Positions 1 through 6,583 of a stretch of 34,556 bases of DNA are shown in pieces (position 1 is the stretch's first letter; the number at the start of each line of letters is the position of its first letter). The stretch is from Oscillospiraceae bacterium (GTDB taxonomy: Bacteria > Bacillota > Clostridia > Oscillospirales > Oscillospiraceae): positions 1-34,556 of the forward strand of contig JAEDFW010000006.1 of the NCBI GenBank assembly GCA_016297855.1. The letters are read 5' to 3'. The notes under the pieces were generated by a model. That model saw only the letters and a list, made by a program, of their open reading frames with translations, made no database searches and was not told the DNA's origin. A program made the translations under genes and the position numbers.

Positions 1-855
1 GGCACGAGCTTCAAAGCGGTCGCCAAAGAGATCACAGACGCCTATAAGAACGCAACGTACGTCATGTTCTCCCTGCCGGAAGAAGGCACACTGTATTATA
101 ACTATGACGCGATCAACAGCTATGGTCATAAGGTTCGTTCGACCTATGCCTACTATCTCGACCCCGTTGCAAAAGACGAGTATGATCTGGACGACGTCTA
201 CTTCGTGCCCGCAGCCGGTCAGACGAAGGCAACCATCCGCTTTGACGTCTACAGCGGCAAAACGAAGCTAGACAGCACATCCATCACCTTTACCATCAAG
301 GGCAGAACGTCCTCGAGCGTGTTCACTGATGTGACCTATGCCAACACCGGCAGCTGGTCGGCGGATTCGGTCGATTTCATGCAGGCAAACGGTCTCATCA
401 AGGGCACGGGCAAAAATCAGTTCAATCCCAACGGCTCGATGACCCGCGGCGATCTGGTGCTGATTCTCTACCGTCTGGCCGGGCAGCCCTCCGTGTACGG
501 CGTGAAGAACCCGTTCAAGGACGTGACAAGCGGTGATTACTACTACAAGGCCATCCTCTGGGCGTATGAAAACGACGTGGTGAACGGCACCGGCCGCGAC
601 ACCTTCAGCCCGAAGAAGAATGTCACGCGCGAACAGCTGGCTGCGATCCTCTACCGTTACACCGGTACGCCCGGCACCAGCGGCCGTCTGACCGGCTTTA
701 CCGACGCCGGCAATGTCAGCAGCTATGCGGTGAACGCCATGAAGTGGGCGGTCGGAGCAGGCATCATCAACGGCAGCGGCAGCAAGCTTGACCCGCAAGG
801 CAGTGCGACACGCGCTCAGGTCGCGGCAATGCTGCATCGTTACCTGACGAAATAA
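1..855 (+). CDS. SLH-domain surface protein, C-terminal part (5' truncated by window edge)
   Basis: The frame is open from base 1, so the true start lies upstream; 284 residues are visible. The last ~175 residues form three consecutive S-layer homology domains, each with an FxDV..(A)W..A...G(I/V)(I/V)NG pattern followed by a TR.(Q/D)....L.R segment: roughly residues 108-160, 167-217 and 221-283. In Firmicutes, SLH triplets bind pyruvylated secondary cell wall polymers and anchor exported proteins non-covalently. The ~100 residues before them look like a beta-rich extracellular domain (Tyr/Asp/Thr-rich, no helix-like stretch). The cargo domains and signal peptide are not in view, so the specific function is unknown. 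A strong terminator follows the stop. Confidence 0.9.
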   Translation, partial: GTSFKAVAKEITDAYKNATYVMFSLPEEGTLYYNYDAINSYGHKVRSTYAYYLDPVAKDEYDLDDVYFVPAAGQTKATIRFDVYSGKTKLDSTSITFTIKGRTSSSVFTDVTYANTGSWSADSVDFMQANGLIKGTGKNQFNPNGSMTRGDLVLILYRLAGQPSVYGVKNPFKDVTSGDYYYKAILWAYENDVVNGTGRDTFSPKKNVTREQLAAILYRYTGTPGTSGRLTGFTDAGNVSSYAVNAMKWAVGAGIINGSGSKLDPQGSATRAQVAAMLHRYLTK

Positions 856-883
856 CAAGCAGGCAAATCCCCGCACACTAAGC

Positions 884-914
884 CCCCCGAAGGCCATGGT
901 CTTCGGGGGCTTTT
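884..914 (+). terminator. Intrinsic terminator of the SLH-protein gene
   Basis: A 9-bp stem (CCCCCGAAG at 884-892 with CTTCGGGGG at 901-909), extendable inward by GCC/GGT pairs, lies 29 bases after the stop and is followed by TTTT. Confidence 0.85.
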
Positions 915-938
915 ATACCGGATGGACACGGTTGTGTC

Positions 939-967
939 TTGACGCTCCACCAAATTGGTGATAGAAT
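939..967 (+). promoter_or_regulatory. Promoter of tRNA-Leu with a palindrome in the spacer
   Basis: -35 TTGACG (939-944) and -10 TAGAAT (962-967) are separated by 17 bases, and the tRNA starts 16 bases after the -10. The spacer contains CACCAA-A-TTGGTG (948-960), a 6+6 inverted repeat that ends just before the -10. Confidence 0.75.
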
Positions 968-983
968 AATTGAGCAAAAATGT

Positions 984-1069
984 GCCGGTGTGGTGGAATG
1001 GCAGACACAAGGGACTTAAAATCCCTCGCTGGCAACAGCGTACCGGTTCGAGCCCGGTCACCGGCACCA
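984..1069 (+). tRNA. tRNA-Leu (anticodon UAA)
   Basis: The acceptor stem GCCGGTG (984-990) pairs with CACCGGC (1059-1065), followed by encoded ACCA. The anticodon stem GGGA/TCCC encloses loop CTTAAAA, giving anticodon TAA. The long variable arm and GGTTCGAGCCC T-arm are typical of a class II tRNA-Leu. Confidence 0.97.
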
Positions 1070-1073
1070 TACC

Positions 1074-1120
1074 AGATACCGCAATTGATACAATCGTGTC
1101 AGTTGCGGTATCTGCTTTTT
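1074..1120 (+). terminator. Intrinsic terminator of tRNA-Leu
   Basis: AGATACCGCAA (1074-1084) pairs with TTGCGGTATCT (1103-1113), followed by GC and TTTTT. It starts five bases after the tRNA CCA end. Confidence 0.88.
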
Positions 1121-1170
1121 ATGCCAATATTGCAAAAAAGTCGGAAATTTCCATACTTATAATCAGATAT

Positions 1171-1674
1171 ATTACATACTTCAAGGTCAGCGACTACTGG
1201 GTTTATCTCTGCATCATCCTTGATCTCTTTTCCCGCAAGATTATCGGATACAGAGTGTCTCGCAACGCCAGCACAAATCTTGTTACTACAACATTCCGGA
1301 ATGCCTACCAGGAGCGAGGCAGGCCTGAAAATCTGACTTTTCACAGCGACAGAGGAAAGCAGTACACATCAGGTGCGTTCACACAATTGCTTCAGGCCAA
1401 CGGCATCAGGCAATCATTTTCAGCTACCGGTCGCCCACACGATAACGCCGTAGCCGAAACATTCTTCGCAACATTCAAAAAAGAAGAGGCATACCGCAGA
1501 GAGTATACCTCAGAACAGAGCTTCCGCAAAAGCGTGGAGCAGTATATTCAGTTTTACAATGAAGTCCGACCGCACCAAACCTTGAAATATAAGACACCGC
1601 AAGCAGTTGAAGAAAAGTATTGGGCGCAGTTTGTCGAAAATGCGTGTTCAAATAGCGTCATGGAGCAGAAATAA
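1171..1674 (+). pseudogene. IS3-family transposase (OrfB) remnant, C-terminal half of the integrase core
   Basis: Recognisable homology starts abruptly at ITYFKVSDYWVYL, followed by LDLFSRKIIGY, the second catalytic Asp in FHSDRGKQY, the Glu in DNAVAETFFATFKKE, and the C-terminal YNEVRPHQTLKYKTPQA. This is the rve/DDE core of IS3-type OrfB proteins. The reading frame is open upstream through the tRNA, but that part is not protein-like. The residue just before ITYF is Tyr, where active members have the first catalytic Asp (DITY), so both the N-terminal half and the first Asp of the DDE triad are gone. OrfA and clear terminal inverted repeats were not found. It is therefore an inactive relic between two tRNA genes. 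The frame stays intact to a normal C-terminus, so decay may be recent. Confidence 0.85.
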
Positions 1675-1756
1675 ACTTTTTCATTTCCGAAGTTTTCATA
1701 CAATCGTCCCAAAATGCGAAACCGGTAAACCCTGTAATCACAAGGCTTTCCGAAAA

Positions 1757-1797
1757 TGAAAAGCCCGTTTTTCGATAAAAATGTTCGAAAAACGGAC
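1757..1797 (-). terminator. Intrinsic terminator of tRNA-Ala
   Basis: Read on the minus strand, GTCCGTTTTTCGA (1797-1785) pairs with TCGAAAAACGGGC (1775-1763; 12 of 13 positions Watson-Crick plus a G-T), followed by TTTTC. It lies just downstream of tRNA-Ala. Confidence 0.85.
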
Positions 1798-1807
1798 TTC
1801 ATTCACA

Positions 1808-1883
1808 TGGTGGACCTGAAGAGACTCGAACTCTCGACCTCTCGGATGCGAACCGAACGCTCTCCCAGCTGAGCTACAGGCCC
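1808..1883 (-). tRNA. tRNA-Ala (anticodon CGC)
   Basis: On the minus strand the acceptor GGGCCTG pairs with CAGGTCC and the CCA end is encoded. The D-arm GCTC/GAGC and the T-loop TTCGAGT are canonical. The anticodon loop TTCGCAT gives CGC, which reads GCG (Ala). The third acceptor pair is G-T, the G3:U70 identity element of tRNA-Ala, which confirms the call. Confidence 0.96.
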
Positions 1884-1894
1884 GAAACAGGTGT

Positions 1895-1923
1895 ATTATA
1901 CAGATTGCGGCGGCATTTGTCAA
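1895..1923 (-). promoter_or_regulatory. Consensus promoter of tRNA-Ala
   Basis: -35 TTGACA (1923-1918), a 17-base spacer and -10 TATAAT (1900-1895) are a perfect match to the housekeeping consensus, 11 bases before the tRNA 5' end. Confidence 0.93.
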
Positions 1924-1982
1924 GTGATTTACAAATATTCATTTTCTCTTTGCGCATAGGGAACTGGTCTGGCAGGAGTGCC

Positions 1983-2012
1983 GGCGCTGCTCAGTATACG
2001 CTGAGCAGCGCC
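1983..2012 (-). repeat. 12-bp perfect hairpin across the stop codon of the DUF4153/DUF4173 gene
   Basis: GGCGCTGCTCAG (1983-1994), loop TATACG, CTGAGCAGCGCC (2001-2012). The stem includes the stop codon (1993-1991). No T-run follows on the minus strand, so it is not a standard intrinsic terminator. It could be an mRNA 3'-end stabiliser. Confidence 0.6.
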
Positions 2013-3283
2013 AGCGTCACGGCTCCGAAGATCATCCATGCTCGAAAGCTCTTTCTCCCGGTGAGCAACGAATATCCGCTCGCCGCGCAACCGAAAAACA
2101 GCACGCACACCAGCCATGTGCTCTGCAGGCGCTTGGGCGTAAAGCCGAAGCAGGAAATGTATAAGATCAGCTTGGAGCATGCCACCACGGCAAAGAGCAT
2201 ACTCGCTGCCAGAAGCGCTGTGCACAGCGCACACACGGCCCGAGTCTCCCGCGCGGGTCGGTTACCCGTGCGTGTCACAAGCCACAGAAGGGCAAAATTC
2301 AGCGCCATCACGCCGCACAATTCAAAAAAGCCCTGCCGCGCATAAGCTGCCACTGTGAAACCCTCTGGCAGCTGCCGGTGGAACGCGCCGAATAAATACG
2401 ACCCCTGTACGCAGAAAAACAGCACATACAGCGTCAGAAACACCGTCAATACCGCCGTCCACACGGCATTCGGCACGTGGCGCAGCCTCGCAATCGCTGC
2501 GCGGACCGAATCGCCGCGCGCGCGGAGTTTATCCTGCGCTTCGCGGCCAGCACCGGCGACAAGCCCAAAGACATACGCGCCTACCGGCAGGCTGAGGAGC
2601 AGCCTCATACAAACATCGGCGCTTAGATGCAGCGAGAATCTGGAGAAAAAACCCGAAAACAGCTGAAAAAAGCCCTCGTCCGCCCGCATGAGAAGGCTCC
2701 CAGCGCCAACGAGCAGTGCCAGCGCCGCAATGAGCGCGAGAACAAGCGCCAGCACCGACTCGGGCTGCGTTTTTTTCCGTTTGCTGCGGCAAAGATGCGT
2801 AAGCGCATACCAGACCGTGCGGATGCGCAGGAAAAAGTGCTTGAAGGGAATCACAACAAATCCAAGCAGCGCGTCGAGCAGCAAGAGTGTGCTGCTTTCG
2901 CCCATGCTCAGTCTGCCCGACCGGCAAAGCAGCCAGTACACGCCGAACAGGTGCAAAAACAAACCATAATACTCACCCCAAACCTGTCCTCGCCCGAGCG
3001 AATTACTCAGGCAGATCACAACCAGACAGCCCAACCAGACGAGGCTCTCACCGCTGCGCCGAACGTCCCAGTACAGAAGCTCTCCCGCCGCCACGAACAG
3101 TGCGCAGAACACAGCCAGCCCTTCCGGCCACCGGCCCAGATAACACCAGGCAGCAAGGTAGATGATAAGCGCCGCGATTTTCTCTCGGTTTGATGACAAA
3201 AACGGCGTTTTTTGTGTCAAAATGGGTACACTATCCCCACCACAGGCGGTTTCCGTCTGCGGTACGTTGTATTCCATATCCAT
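1991..3283 (-). CDS. Polytopic membrane protein of the DUF4153/DUF4173 type
   Basis: 430 residues. The start is the ATG at 3283 (MDMEYNVPQT), chosen because AGAGG sits 5-6 bases before it; the frame upstream is not protein-like. After a ~35-residue soluble N-terminus the protein is almost entirely hydrophobic, with about ten to twelve predicted transmembrane stretches. A basic loop (RSKRKKTQPE) lies near the middle. The C-terminal third has the conserved pattern YARQGFFELCGVMALN and SKLILYISCFGFTPKRL, typical of DUF4153/DUF4173 proteins. Biochemical function is unknown for the family. It is the last gene of a four-gene operon with a DUF2975 protein and an XRE regulator, a combination that recurs in Clostridia, so a role in envelope sensing or stress is plausible but inferred. 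I cannot separate the two DUF names without a profile search. Confidence 0.75.
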   Translation of the reverse strand: MDMEYNVPQTETACGGDSVPILTQKTPFLSSNREKIAALIIYLAAWCYLGRWPEGLAVFCALFVAAGELLYWDVRRSGESLVWLGCLVVICLSNSLGRGQVWGEYYGLFLHLFGVYWLLCRSGRLSMGESSTLLLLDALLGFVVIPFKHFFLRIRTVWYALTHLCRSKRKKTQPESVLALVLALIAALALLVGAGSLLMRADEGFFQLFSGFFSRFSLHLSADVCMRLLLSLPVGAYVFGLVAGAGREAQDKLRARGDSVRAAIARLRHVPNAVWTAVLTVFLTLYVLFFCVQGSYLFGAFHRQLPEGFTVAAYARQGFFELCGVMALNFALLWLVTRTGNRPARETRAVCALCTALLAASMLFAVVACSKLILYISCFGFTPKRLQSTWLVCVLFFGCAASGYSLLTGRKSFRAWMIFGAVTLALLSVY

Positions 3284-3287
3284 ATTG

Positions 3288-3515
3288 TTACCTCTTTTGT
3301 TTTGTAAAAAGAATTGCAGCGCACAGCACGCACGCCAGCGCCAAGAACGCCAGCCGCGCCCAATCTGCAATCAGCCAACCCTCGCCGCCACATACATCCG
3401 CCGGCGTGCAGGTTGCCTCATCGACAAACACGCCCATGTTATAGAACAGTCCCAGCGAGATGACCAGCGACGCCGCGCATAGCAGCAGCACAAGAACCGT
3501 GAGCGTCTTTTTCAT
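3288..3515 (-). CDS. Small two-pass membrane protein (75 aa)
   Basis: The sequence has an N-terminal hydrophobic helix (residues ~4-26), a short extracytoplasmic loop with two Cys (TCTPADVCGG, ~36-45) and a second helix (~50-69) ending in a basic tail KQKR. The start overlaps the stop of the preceding XRE gene by four bases (ATGA), which implies translational coupling, and the next gene starts five bases after its stop. No family recognised. The conserved position between regulator and membrane protein suggests it works with them. The loop Cys pair could form a disulfide if exposed outside; that is inference. Confidence 0.75.
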   Translation of the reverse strand: MKKTLTVLVLLLCAASLVISLGLFYNMGVFVDEATCTPADVCGGEGWLIADWARLAFLALACVLCAAILFTKQKR

Positions 3516-3727
3516 TCGTCCTCATCCTCCCGGAACTCAAGCAAATCGCCCGGCTGACACTGCAGCTCGTGGCACAGCGCCATGAGCGTGGAAAAGCGGA
3601 TCGCCTTGGCCTTGTTGTTTTTTAAGATGGACAGATTCGCCGGCGTGATGCCTACCCTCTCGGCCAGTTCTCCGGCCGAGATCTTGCGCTTTGCCATCAT
3701 CACGTCCAGATTCACCAGTATTTCCAT
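3512..3727 (-). CDS. XRE/Cro-C1 family transcriptional regulator (71 aa)
   Basis: A single helix-turn-helix domain and little else: MAKRKISAGELAERVGITPANLSILKN corresponds to helices 1-3, and the tail FSTLMALCHELQCQPGDLLEF is the usual HTH_26/YozG-type ending. It is the size of minimal Cro-like repressors. The start has TAGGAGG eight bases upstream. It lies between the DUF2975 gene (10-base gap) and the small membrane protein (4-base overlap). By analogy with other self-contained XRE cassettes it probably binds the operon's own promoter, where a perfect 12+12 inverted repeat is present (4294-4322). It has no ligand domain, so any signal would have to reach it through partner proteins or its own abundance. 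Confidence 0.9.
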   Translation of the reverse strand: MEILVNLDVMMAKRKISAGELAERVGITPANLSILKNNKAKAIRFSTLMALCHELQCQPGDLLEFREDEDE

Positions 3728-3737
3728 GCTGCACCTC

Positions 3738-4238
3738 CTAGATCGTGAGATCCAGCTCGGATTTCATCGTGATTGCCTGCTGGAACACGTTCTTGACGAT
3801 GCGCACGATAAGTCCCATGAACGCAGCAGCCGCAGCGAGCACCAGCAACGGTAAAATCAGCTTCACAGCGGCCGCGCCGCCAACGAGCGTGGCCGCAGCC
3901 GCGCCGAAACAGCACCAGCTGATTACGCGCAGCAGCTTCACGTTTTCCTCGACGAACACGCGCCCCTGCTTGATCTGCCGCAGCAGCCGAAAGAGCTTGT
4001 AGAGCGCGATCCACGCAAAGACACTTCCCACATACACCGCCGTGAGCAAAACCGCGACAAGCTGCCAGTCTGTCACCGTCCAAAGCTGCTCCCACCCGCT
4101 GCCGCCGATGTAATGCACATTTTGGCAGAATTGCGACGCCAGCGGATACGCAAAGATGTCCACTGCCAGCAGAAGCGCCGCAAATATACCGACGCACACC
4201 TGCGAGAGAATGATGCTGTTTTTTGACGACCAATGCAT
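3738..4238 (-). CDS. DUF2975 family membrane protein
   Basis: 166 residues with four predicted transmembrane helices (about 9-30, 55-80, 105-125 and 127-148). The cytoplasmic loop between helices 2 and 3 carries the family hallmark GRVFVEENVKLLRVISWC. The C-terminus LIVRIVKNVFQQAITMKSE followed by LDLTI is the conserved DUF2975 end. Family members are commonly encoded next to a short XRE regulator, as here. Function is unproven; the arrangement suggests a membrane component of a small regulatory cassette. This is the first gene of the operon, and TTGACA/TAGTCT promoter elements lie upstream. Confidence 0.88.
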   Translation of the reverse strand: MHWSSKNSIILSQVCVGIFAALLLAVDIFAYPLASQFCQNVHYIGGSGWEQLWTVTDWQLVAVLLTAVYVGSVFAWIALYKLFRLLRQIKQGRVFVEENVKLLRVISWCCFGAAAATLVGGAAAVKLILPLLVLAAAAAFMGLIVRIVKNVFQQAITMKSELDLTI

Positions 4239-4263
4239 GTTGCCACATCCTTTCTGTACCTAC

Positions 4264-4292
4264 AGACTATCACAGGAATTATCGAATGTCAA
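4264..4292 (-). promoter_or_regulatory. Promoter of the DUF2975-XRE operon
   Basis: -35 TTGACA (4292-4287), 17-base spacer, -10 TAGTCT (4269-4264). Transcription would begin about 20 bases before the DUF2975 ATG. Confidence 0.7.
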
Positions 4293-4293
4293 C

Positions 4294-4333
4294 GATAATT
4301 TATTGTTTATCAATAAATTATCATTGTTTATCA
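4294..4333. promoter_or_regulatory. Operator-like inverted and direct repeats next to the -35
   Basis: GATAATTTATTG (4294-4305), spacer TTTAT, CAATAAATTATC (4311-4322) is a perfect 12+12 inverted repeat whose inner edge lies one base from the -35 of the DUF2975-XRE promoter. An 11-base direct repeat ATTGTTTATCA occurs at 4302-4312 and 4323-4333, exactly 21 bases (two helical turns) apart. The layout fits cooperative binding by a dimeric HTH protein, most simply the XRE protein of the same operon. Confidence 0.65.
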
Positions 4334-4443
4334 GTTGGTTATTATGGGGCAGCCCGCCAACCATCCGAACCCTCCCTTTATTAAATTGTTTATTTTATAC
4401 AAATTATAATACAATAATTTGTTAATTTCATACAGAATCAGTC

Positions 4444-4472
4444 TTGTAACCACGTAGCAAGCCGAGTACAAT
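4444..4472 (+). promoter_or_regulatory. Promoter of the small HPr-like gene
   Basis: -35 TTGTAA (4444-4449), 17-base spacer, -10 TACAAT (4467-4472), about 48 bases before the start codon. The DNA around 4380-4440 is much more AT-rich than the rest of the window. Confidence 0.6.
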
Positions 4473-4520
4473 GCGCTTGTAAAAAGAAATCCAGAATGAA
4501 ATTGCATGGGAGGCAATATT

Positions 4521-4775
4521 ATGAAACTGAAAAACATTGAAGAAGTCGAAGCATTCCGCAATGCTGTCAGAGCGTGCACCGGCGATGTCTATCTGAAATC
4601 CGTTGATGGCGATGTGTTCAATCTGAAGAGTGCGCTGAGCGAGTATATCGCACTGGGCCGCCTTCTGAGTGAACAGGGCGATTCGCTGGAATTGTTCGCC
4701 TCCAATCGTGAAGACGAGGCACAGCTCTTGGGCTTTGTCGAGGATCTCTACGAAGAGCAGGAAAAGAACAAGTAA
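4521..4775 (+). CDS. Small conserved protein, possibly HPr-like fold (84 aa)
   Basis: The start is the second in-frame ATG (MKLKNIEEVEAF), because GGGAGG at 4508-4513 is seven bases upstream. The pattern is an N-terminal helix (EEVEAFRNAVRAC), two strands (GDVYLKSVDGDVF), a helix beginning at the NLKSALSEYIALG segment, a strand (SLELFAS) and a C-terminal acidic helix (EDEAQLLGFVEDLYEEQEK). This beta-alpha order resembles the short HPr-like proteins of Clostridia, in which the LxSxxG/A segment follows the second strand. The phosphorylatable His-15 of true HPr is absent, so it should not act as a PTS phosphocarrier. Monocistronic, with its own promoter and terminator. The fold call is tentative. 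Confidence 0.7.
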   Translation: MKLKNIEEVEAFRNAVRACTGDVYLKSVDGDVFNLKSALSEYIALGRLLSEQGDSLELFASNREDEAQLLGFVEDLYEEQEKNK

Positions 4776-4788
4776 ACCACAAAAAGCA

Positions 4789-4819
4789 GTCCCGCAGGCG
4801 ATGCCTGCGGGACATTTTT
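4789..4819. terminator. Bidirectional terminator between the HPr-like gene and rluD
   Basis: A perfect 11-bp stem GTCCCGCAGGC (4789-4799) / GCCTGCGGGAC (4803-4813) with loop GAT. ATTTTTAT follows on the plus strand and TGCTTTTTG on the minus strand, so it can serve both converging genes. It overlaps the last base pairs of rluD only at its right edge. Confidence 0.88.
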
Positions 4820-5720
4820 ATAGCTTCTTTTGCAGCTGCGTCAGCACACGCATAAAATAGTCGGGCAGGTCACACGAAACCGTCACGCGCTCGCCTGCCC
4901 GCGGATGCAGAAACGTCAGTTCCTTCGCGTGCAGGCATTGCGAGTCCATTCCAAGCTCTGCTTTTTTATGGCCGTAGACCGTGTCGCCCAGAATGGGATG
5001 GTTCTGCCAGGCAAGATGCACCCGGATCTGGTGCGTGCGGCCTGTTTCCAGCCTACAGCGCAGGTGCGTATAACCGGGATAGCGCGCGATAACTTCAAAA
5101 TGCGTCACGGCGGGCCGACCGCCGGACACGACAGCCATCTTTTTGCGGTCGGCAGGGCTTCTTCCGATGGGCGCATCGATGGTGCCAAAGTCCTGTTTGA
5201 CATTGCCGCAGACGATGCACTCATATGTCCGGGCGAGCGTATGGTCCTTGAGCTGCGCGGAAAGGCGCGTATGCGCTGTGTCATTTTTTGCCGCAATGAG
5301 AAGCCCGGACGTATCCTTGTCGATACGGTGGACGATACCGGGTCGCTTCTCCCCGCCGATGCCGGAGAGCGAGTCGCCACAGTGATGAAGCAATGCGTTT
5401 ACCAGCGTCCCGTCGGCGTGACCCGGCGCGGGGTGCACAACCAGCCCTTTGGGCTTGTTGACGACGATCACGTCATCGTCCTCATAGACCACATCCAGCG
5501 CGATATCCTCCGCCGTGACTGCCGTTTCGCGTACCTCAGGCAGCACCAGCACCAGCTCCGCGCCGCAGACGGATTTCCCGTTCTTTTTGACAGATTTTCC
5601 GTCCAGCGTAACCGCTCCCTGCTCGATGAGCCTTTGCGCGGCGCTGCGGCTCAGCTCCGGCACGAGCCTTGCCAGCGCGGCATCCAATCGTTCGCCGTCA
5701 CGATCCAGCCGTATCGTCAT
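4818..5720 (-). CDS. rluD: RluA-family 23S rRNA pseudouridine synthase (RluD-like)
   Basis: 300 residues, normal for the family. The N-terminus (~2-60) is an S4 RNA-binding domain (RLDAALARLVPELSRSAAQR). The catalytic domain begins near VVYEDDDVIVVNKPKGLVVHP. The catalytic Asp is D134 in HRIDKDTSGL. The later motif RLETGRTHQIRVHLA and the GDTVYG segment complete the RluA signature. It converts specific uridines of large-subunit rRNA to pseudouridine, by analogy with RluD of E. coli and YlyB of B. subtilis; the exact target site cannot be told from sequence. The start lies 23 bases inside the end of lspA, a conserved gene pair in Firmicutes, and GAAGGA precedes the ATG. Confidence 0.93.
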   Translation of the reverse strand: MTIRLDRDGERLDAALARLVPELSRSAAQRLIEQGAVTLDGKSVKKNGKSVCGAELVLVLPEVRETAVTAEDIALDVVYEDDDVIVVNKPKGLVVHPAPGHADGTLVNALLHHCGDSLSGIGGEKRPGIVHRIDKDTSGLLIAAKNDTAHTRLSAQLKDHTLARTYECIVCGNVKQDFGTIDAPIGRSPADRKKMAVVSGGRPAVTHFEVIARYPGYTHLRCRLETGRTHQIRVHLAWQNHPILGDTVYGHKKAELGMDSQCLHAKELTFLHPRAGERVTVSCDLPDYFMRVLTQLQKKL

Positions 5721-6192
5721 GCGGTTCGTCCTTCTTTTTGTCGGACAGGAATTCCCTATCCTTCAGCAAAATATAAACAACCAGAATGGCCGCGCCCACG
5801 GTGATGAACATGTCCGCCACGTTGAACGTGGAAAACCACGGCACACAGATCATATCGACCACCTGCCCGGTGGCGATGCGGTCGATGAGATTGCCTACCG
5901 CACCGCCGGTGATGGCCGCGATGCACCACAACTCCGGCTTTTTATAGATATACTTTTTGGCCACCGCCCAAATCACAATGGAAAAATACACGATTGTGAG
6001 GATCACGAACAGCCACCGCTTGCCGCTGAGCAGCGACAGAGCCATACCGTCGTTGGTGATATAGTGCAGCTGCAGCCAGCCGGGAATGAGCACGAGCGTT
6101 TTACCCATGAGATACGTTTTGGCCAGCAGCTTGGTGAGCTGATCGAGCGCCGCAGCCGCCGCGGCGAAGAGCGTGAGAACAAGATAGAACAA
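5698..6192 (-). CDS. lspA: Lipoprotein signal peptidase (signal peptidase II)
   Basis: 164 residues from a TTG start at 6192. This start is chosen because AAGGAGG lies eight bases upstream and no ATG is suitably placed; longer frames add non-homologous sequence. Four membrane helices are predicted (~2-16, 58-78, 86-104 and 125-144). The catalytic aspartates are D113 (GQVVDM) and D127 (FNVADMF), with the supporting GGAVGNLIDR motif at 96-105. The enzyme cleaves the signal peptide of prolipoproteins before the lipidated Cys in the membrane. The N-terminal motif reads TNDGMALS instead of the common N.GAAF, a mild divergence. Overlaps rluD by 23 bases. Confidence 0.95.
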   Translation of the reverse strand: MFYLVLTLFAAAAAALDQLTKLLAKTYLMGKTLVLIPGWLQLHYITNDGMALSLLSGKRWLFVILTIVYFSIVIWAVAKKYIYKKPELWCIAAITGGAVGNLIDRIATGQVVDMICVPWFSTFNVADMFITVGAAILVVYILLKDREFLSDKKKDEPHDDTAGS

Positions 6193-6223
6193 GTAGATTG
6201 CCTCCTTGAGCAAAGGTAAACAT

Positions 6224-6252
6224 AGTTTAGCATACCTCGCAGAAATTTGCAA
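6224..6252 (-). promoter_or_regulatory. Promoter of lspA-rluD
   Basis: -35 TTGCAA (6252-6247), 17-base spacer, -10 TAAACT (6229-6224). The -35 lies ~30 bases from the -35 of the divergent ileS promoter. Confidence 0.6.
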
Positions 6253-6281
6253 TTCTGCGGCGAAGAAAGCTGCTTTTTTTG

Positions 6282-6310
6282 TTGACAAATCCGCAGTTTT
6301 TGGGTAGACT
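6282..6310 (+). promoter_or_regulatory. Promoter of the ileS T-box transcript
   Basis: -35 TTGACA (6282-6287), 17-base spacer, -10 TAGACT (6305-6310), placing the transcript start just before the T-box leader. Confidence 0.75.
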
Positions 6311-6325
6311 ATGAACGATATAAAA

Positions 6326-6557
6326 AGCAATGAGAAGGACGAGTACGGTGTGCCGCGCGCAAAGAGAGCTGCCGGTCGGTGCAAGGCAGCGGCAAGACGC
6401 ACAGGAAGATCCCCTTCGAGCGTTCGGCTGAACTGACAGTAAGCCGGAACGGGCCCTCCCGTTACAGAGGTTGAGTGTCCGCAAAGTGTCTCGCGGGAAT
6501 TCAGGTGGTATCACGGCAATGTGTCGCCCTGAGCATAGCTCGGGGCGTTTTTATTTT
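6326..6557 (+). promoter_or_regulatory. T-box riboswitch controlling ileS (specifier AUC)
   Basis: Stem I begins near 6330 (GAAGGACGAGTACGG) and closes with AGGAAGATCCCCTTC. The GAGTA and GGAA segments form the specifier loop, and ATC at 6409-6411 is an Ile codon, matching the downstream gene. The conserved T-box AGGTGGTATCACGG is at 6503-6516; its TGGT can pair with a tRNA 3' end whose discriminator base is A, as in tRNA-Ile. The terminator stem CGCCCTGAG (6525-6533) / CTCGGGGCG (6539-6547) is followed by TTTTTATTTT. Uncharged tRNA-Ile would stabilise the antiterminator and switch ileS on. This fills the 390-base gap between lspA and ileS. Confidence 0.95.
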
Positions 6558-6583
6558 GTTAAATTAACTTGGAGGAAATCAGG

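Noticed and set aside
970..1170. Open frame running from the tRNA-Leu into the transposase remnant, as if one 234-residue protein
   Set aside because: It begins inside the tRNA gene region, crosses the tRNA terminator and has no protein-like sequence before 1171.
4830..5804. 324-residue open frame opposite rluD/lspA
   Set aside because: Shadow of two certain genes; no family pattern.
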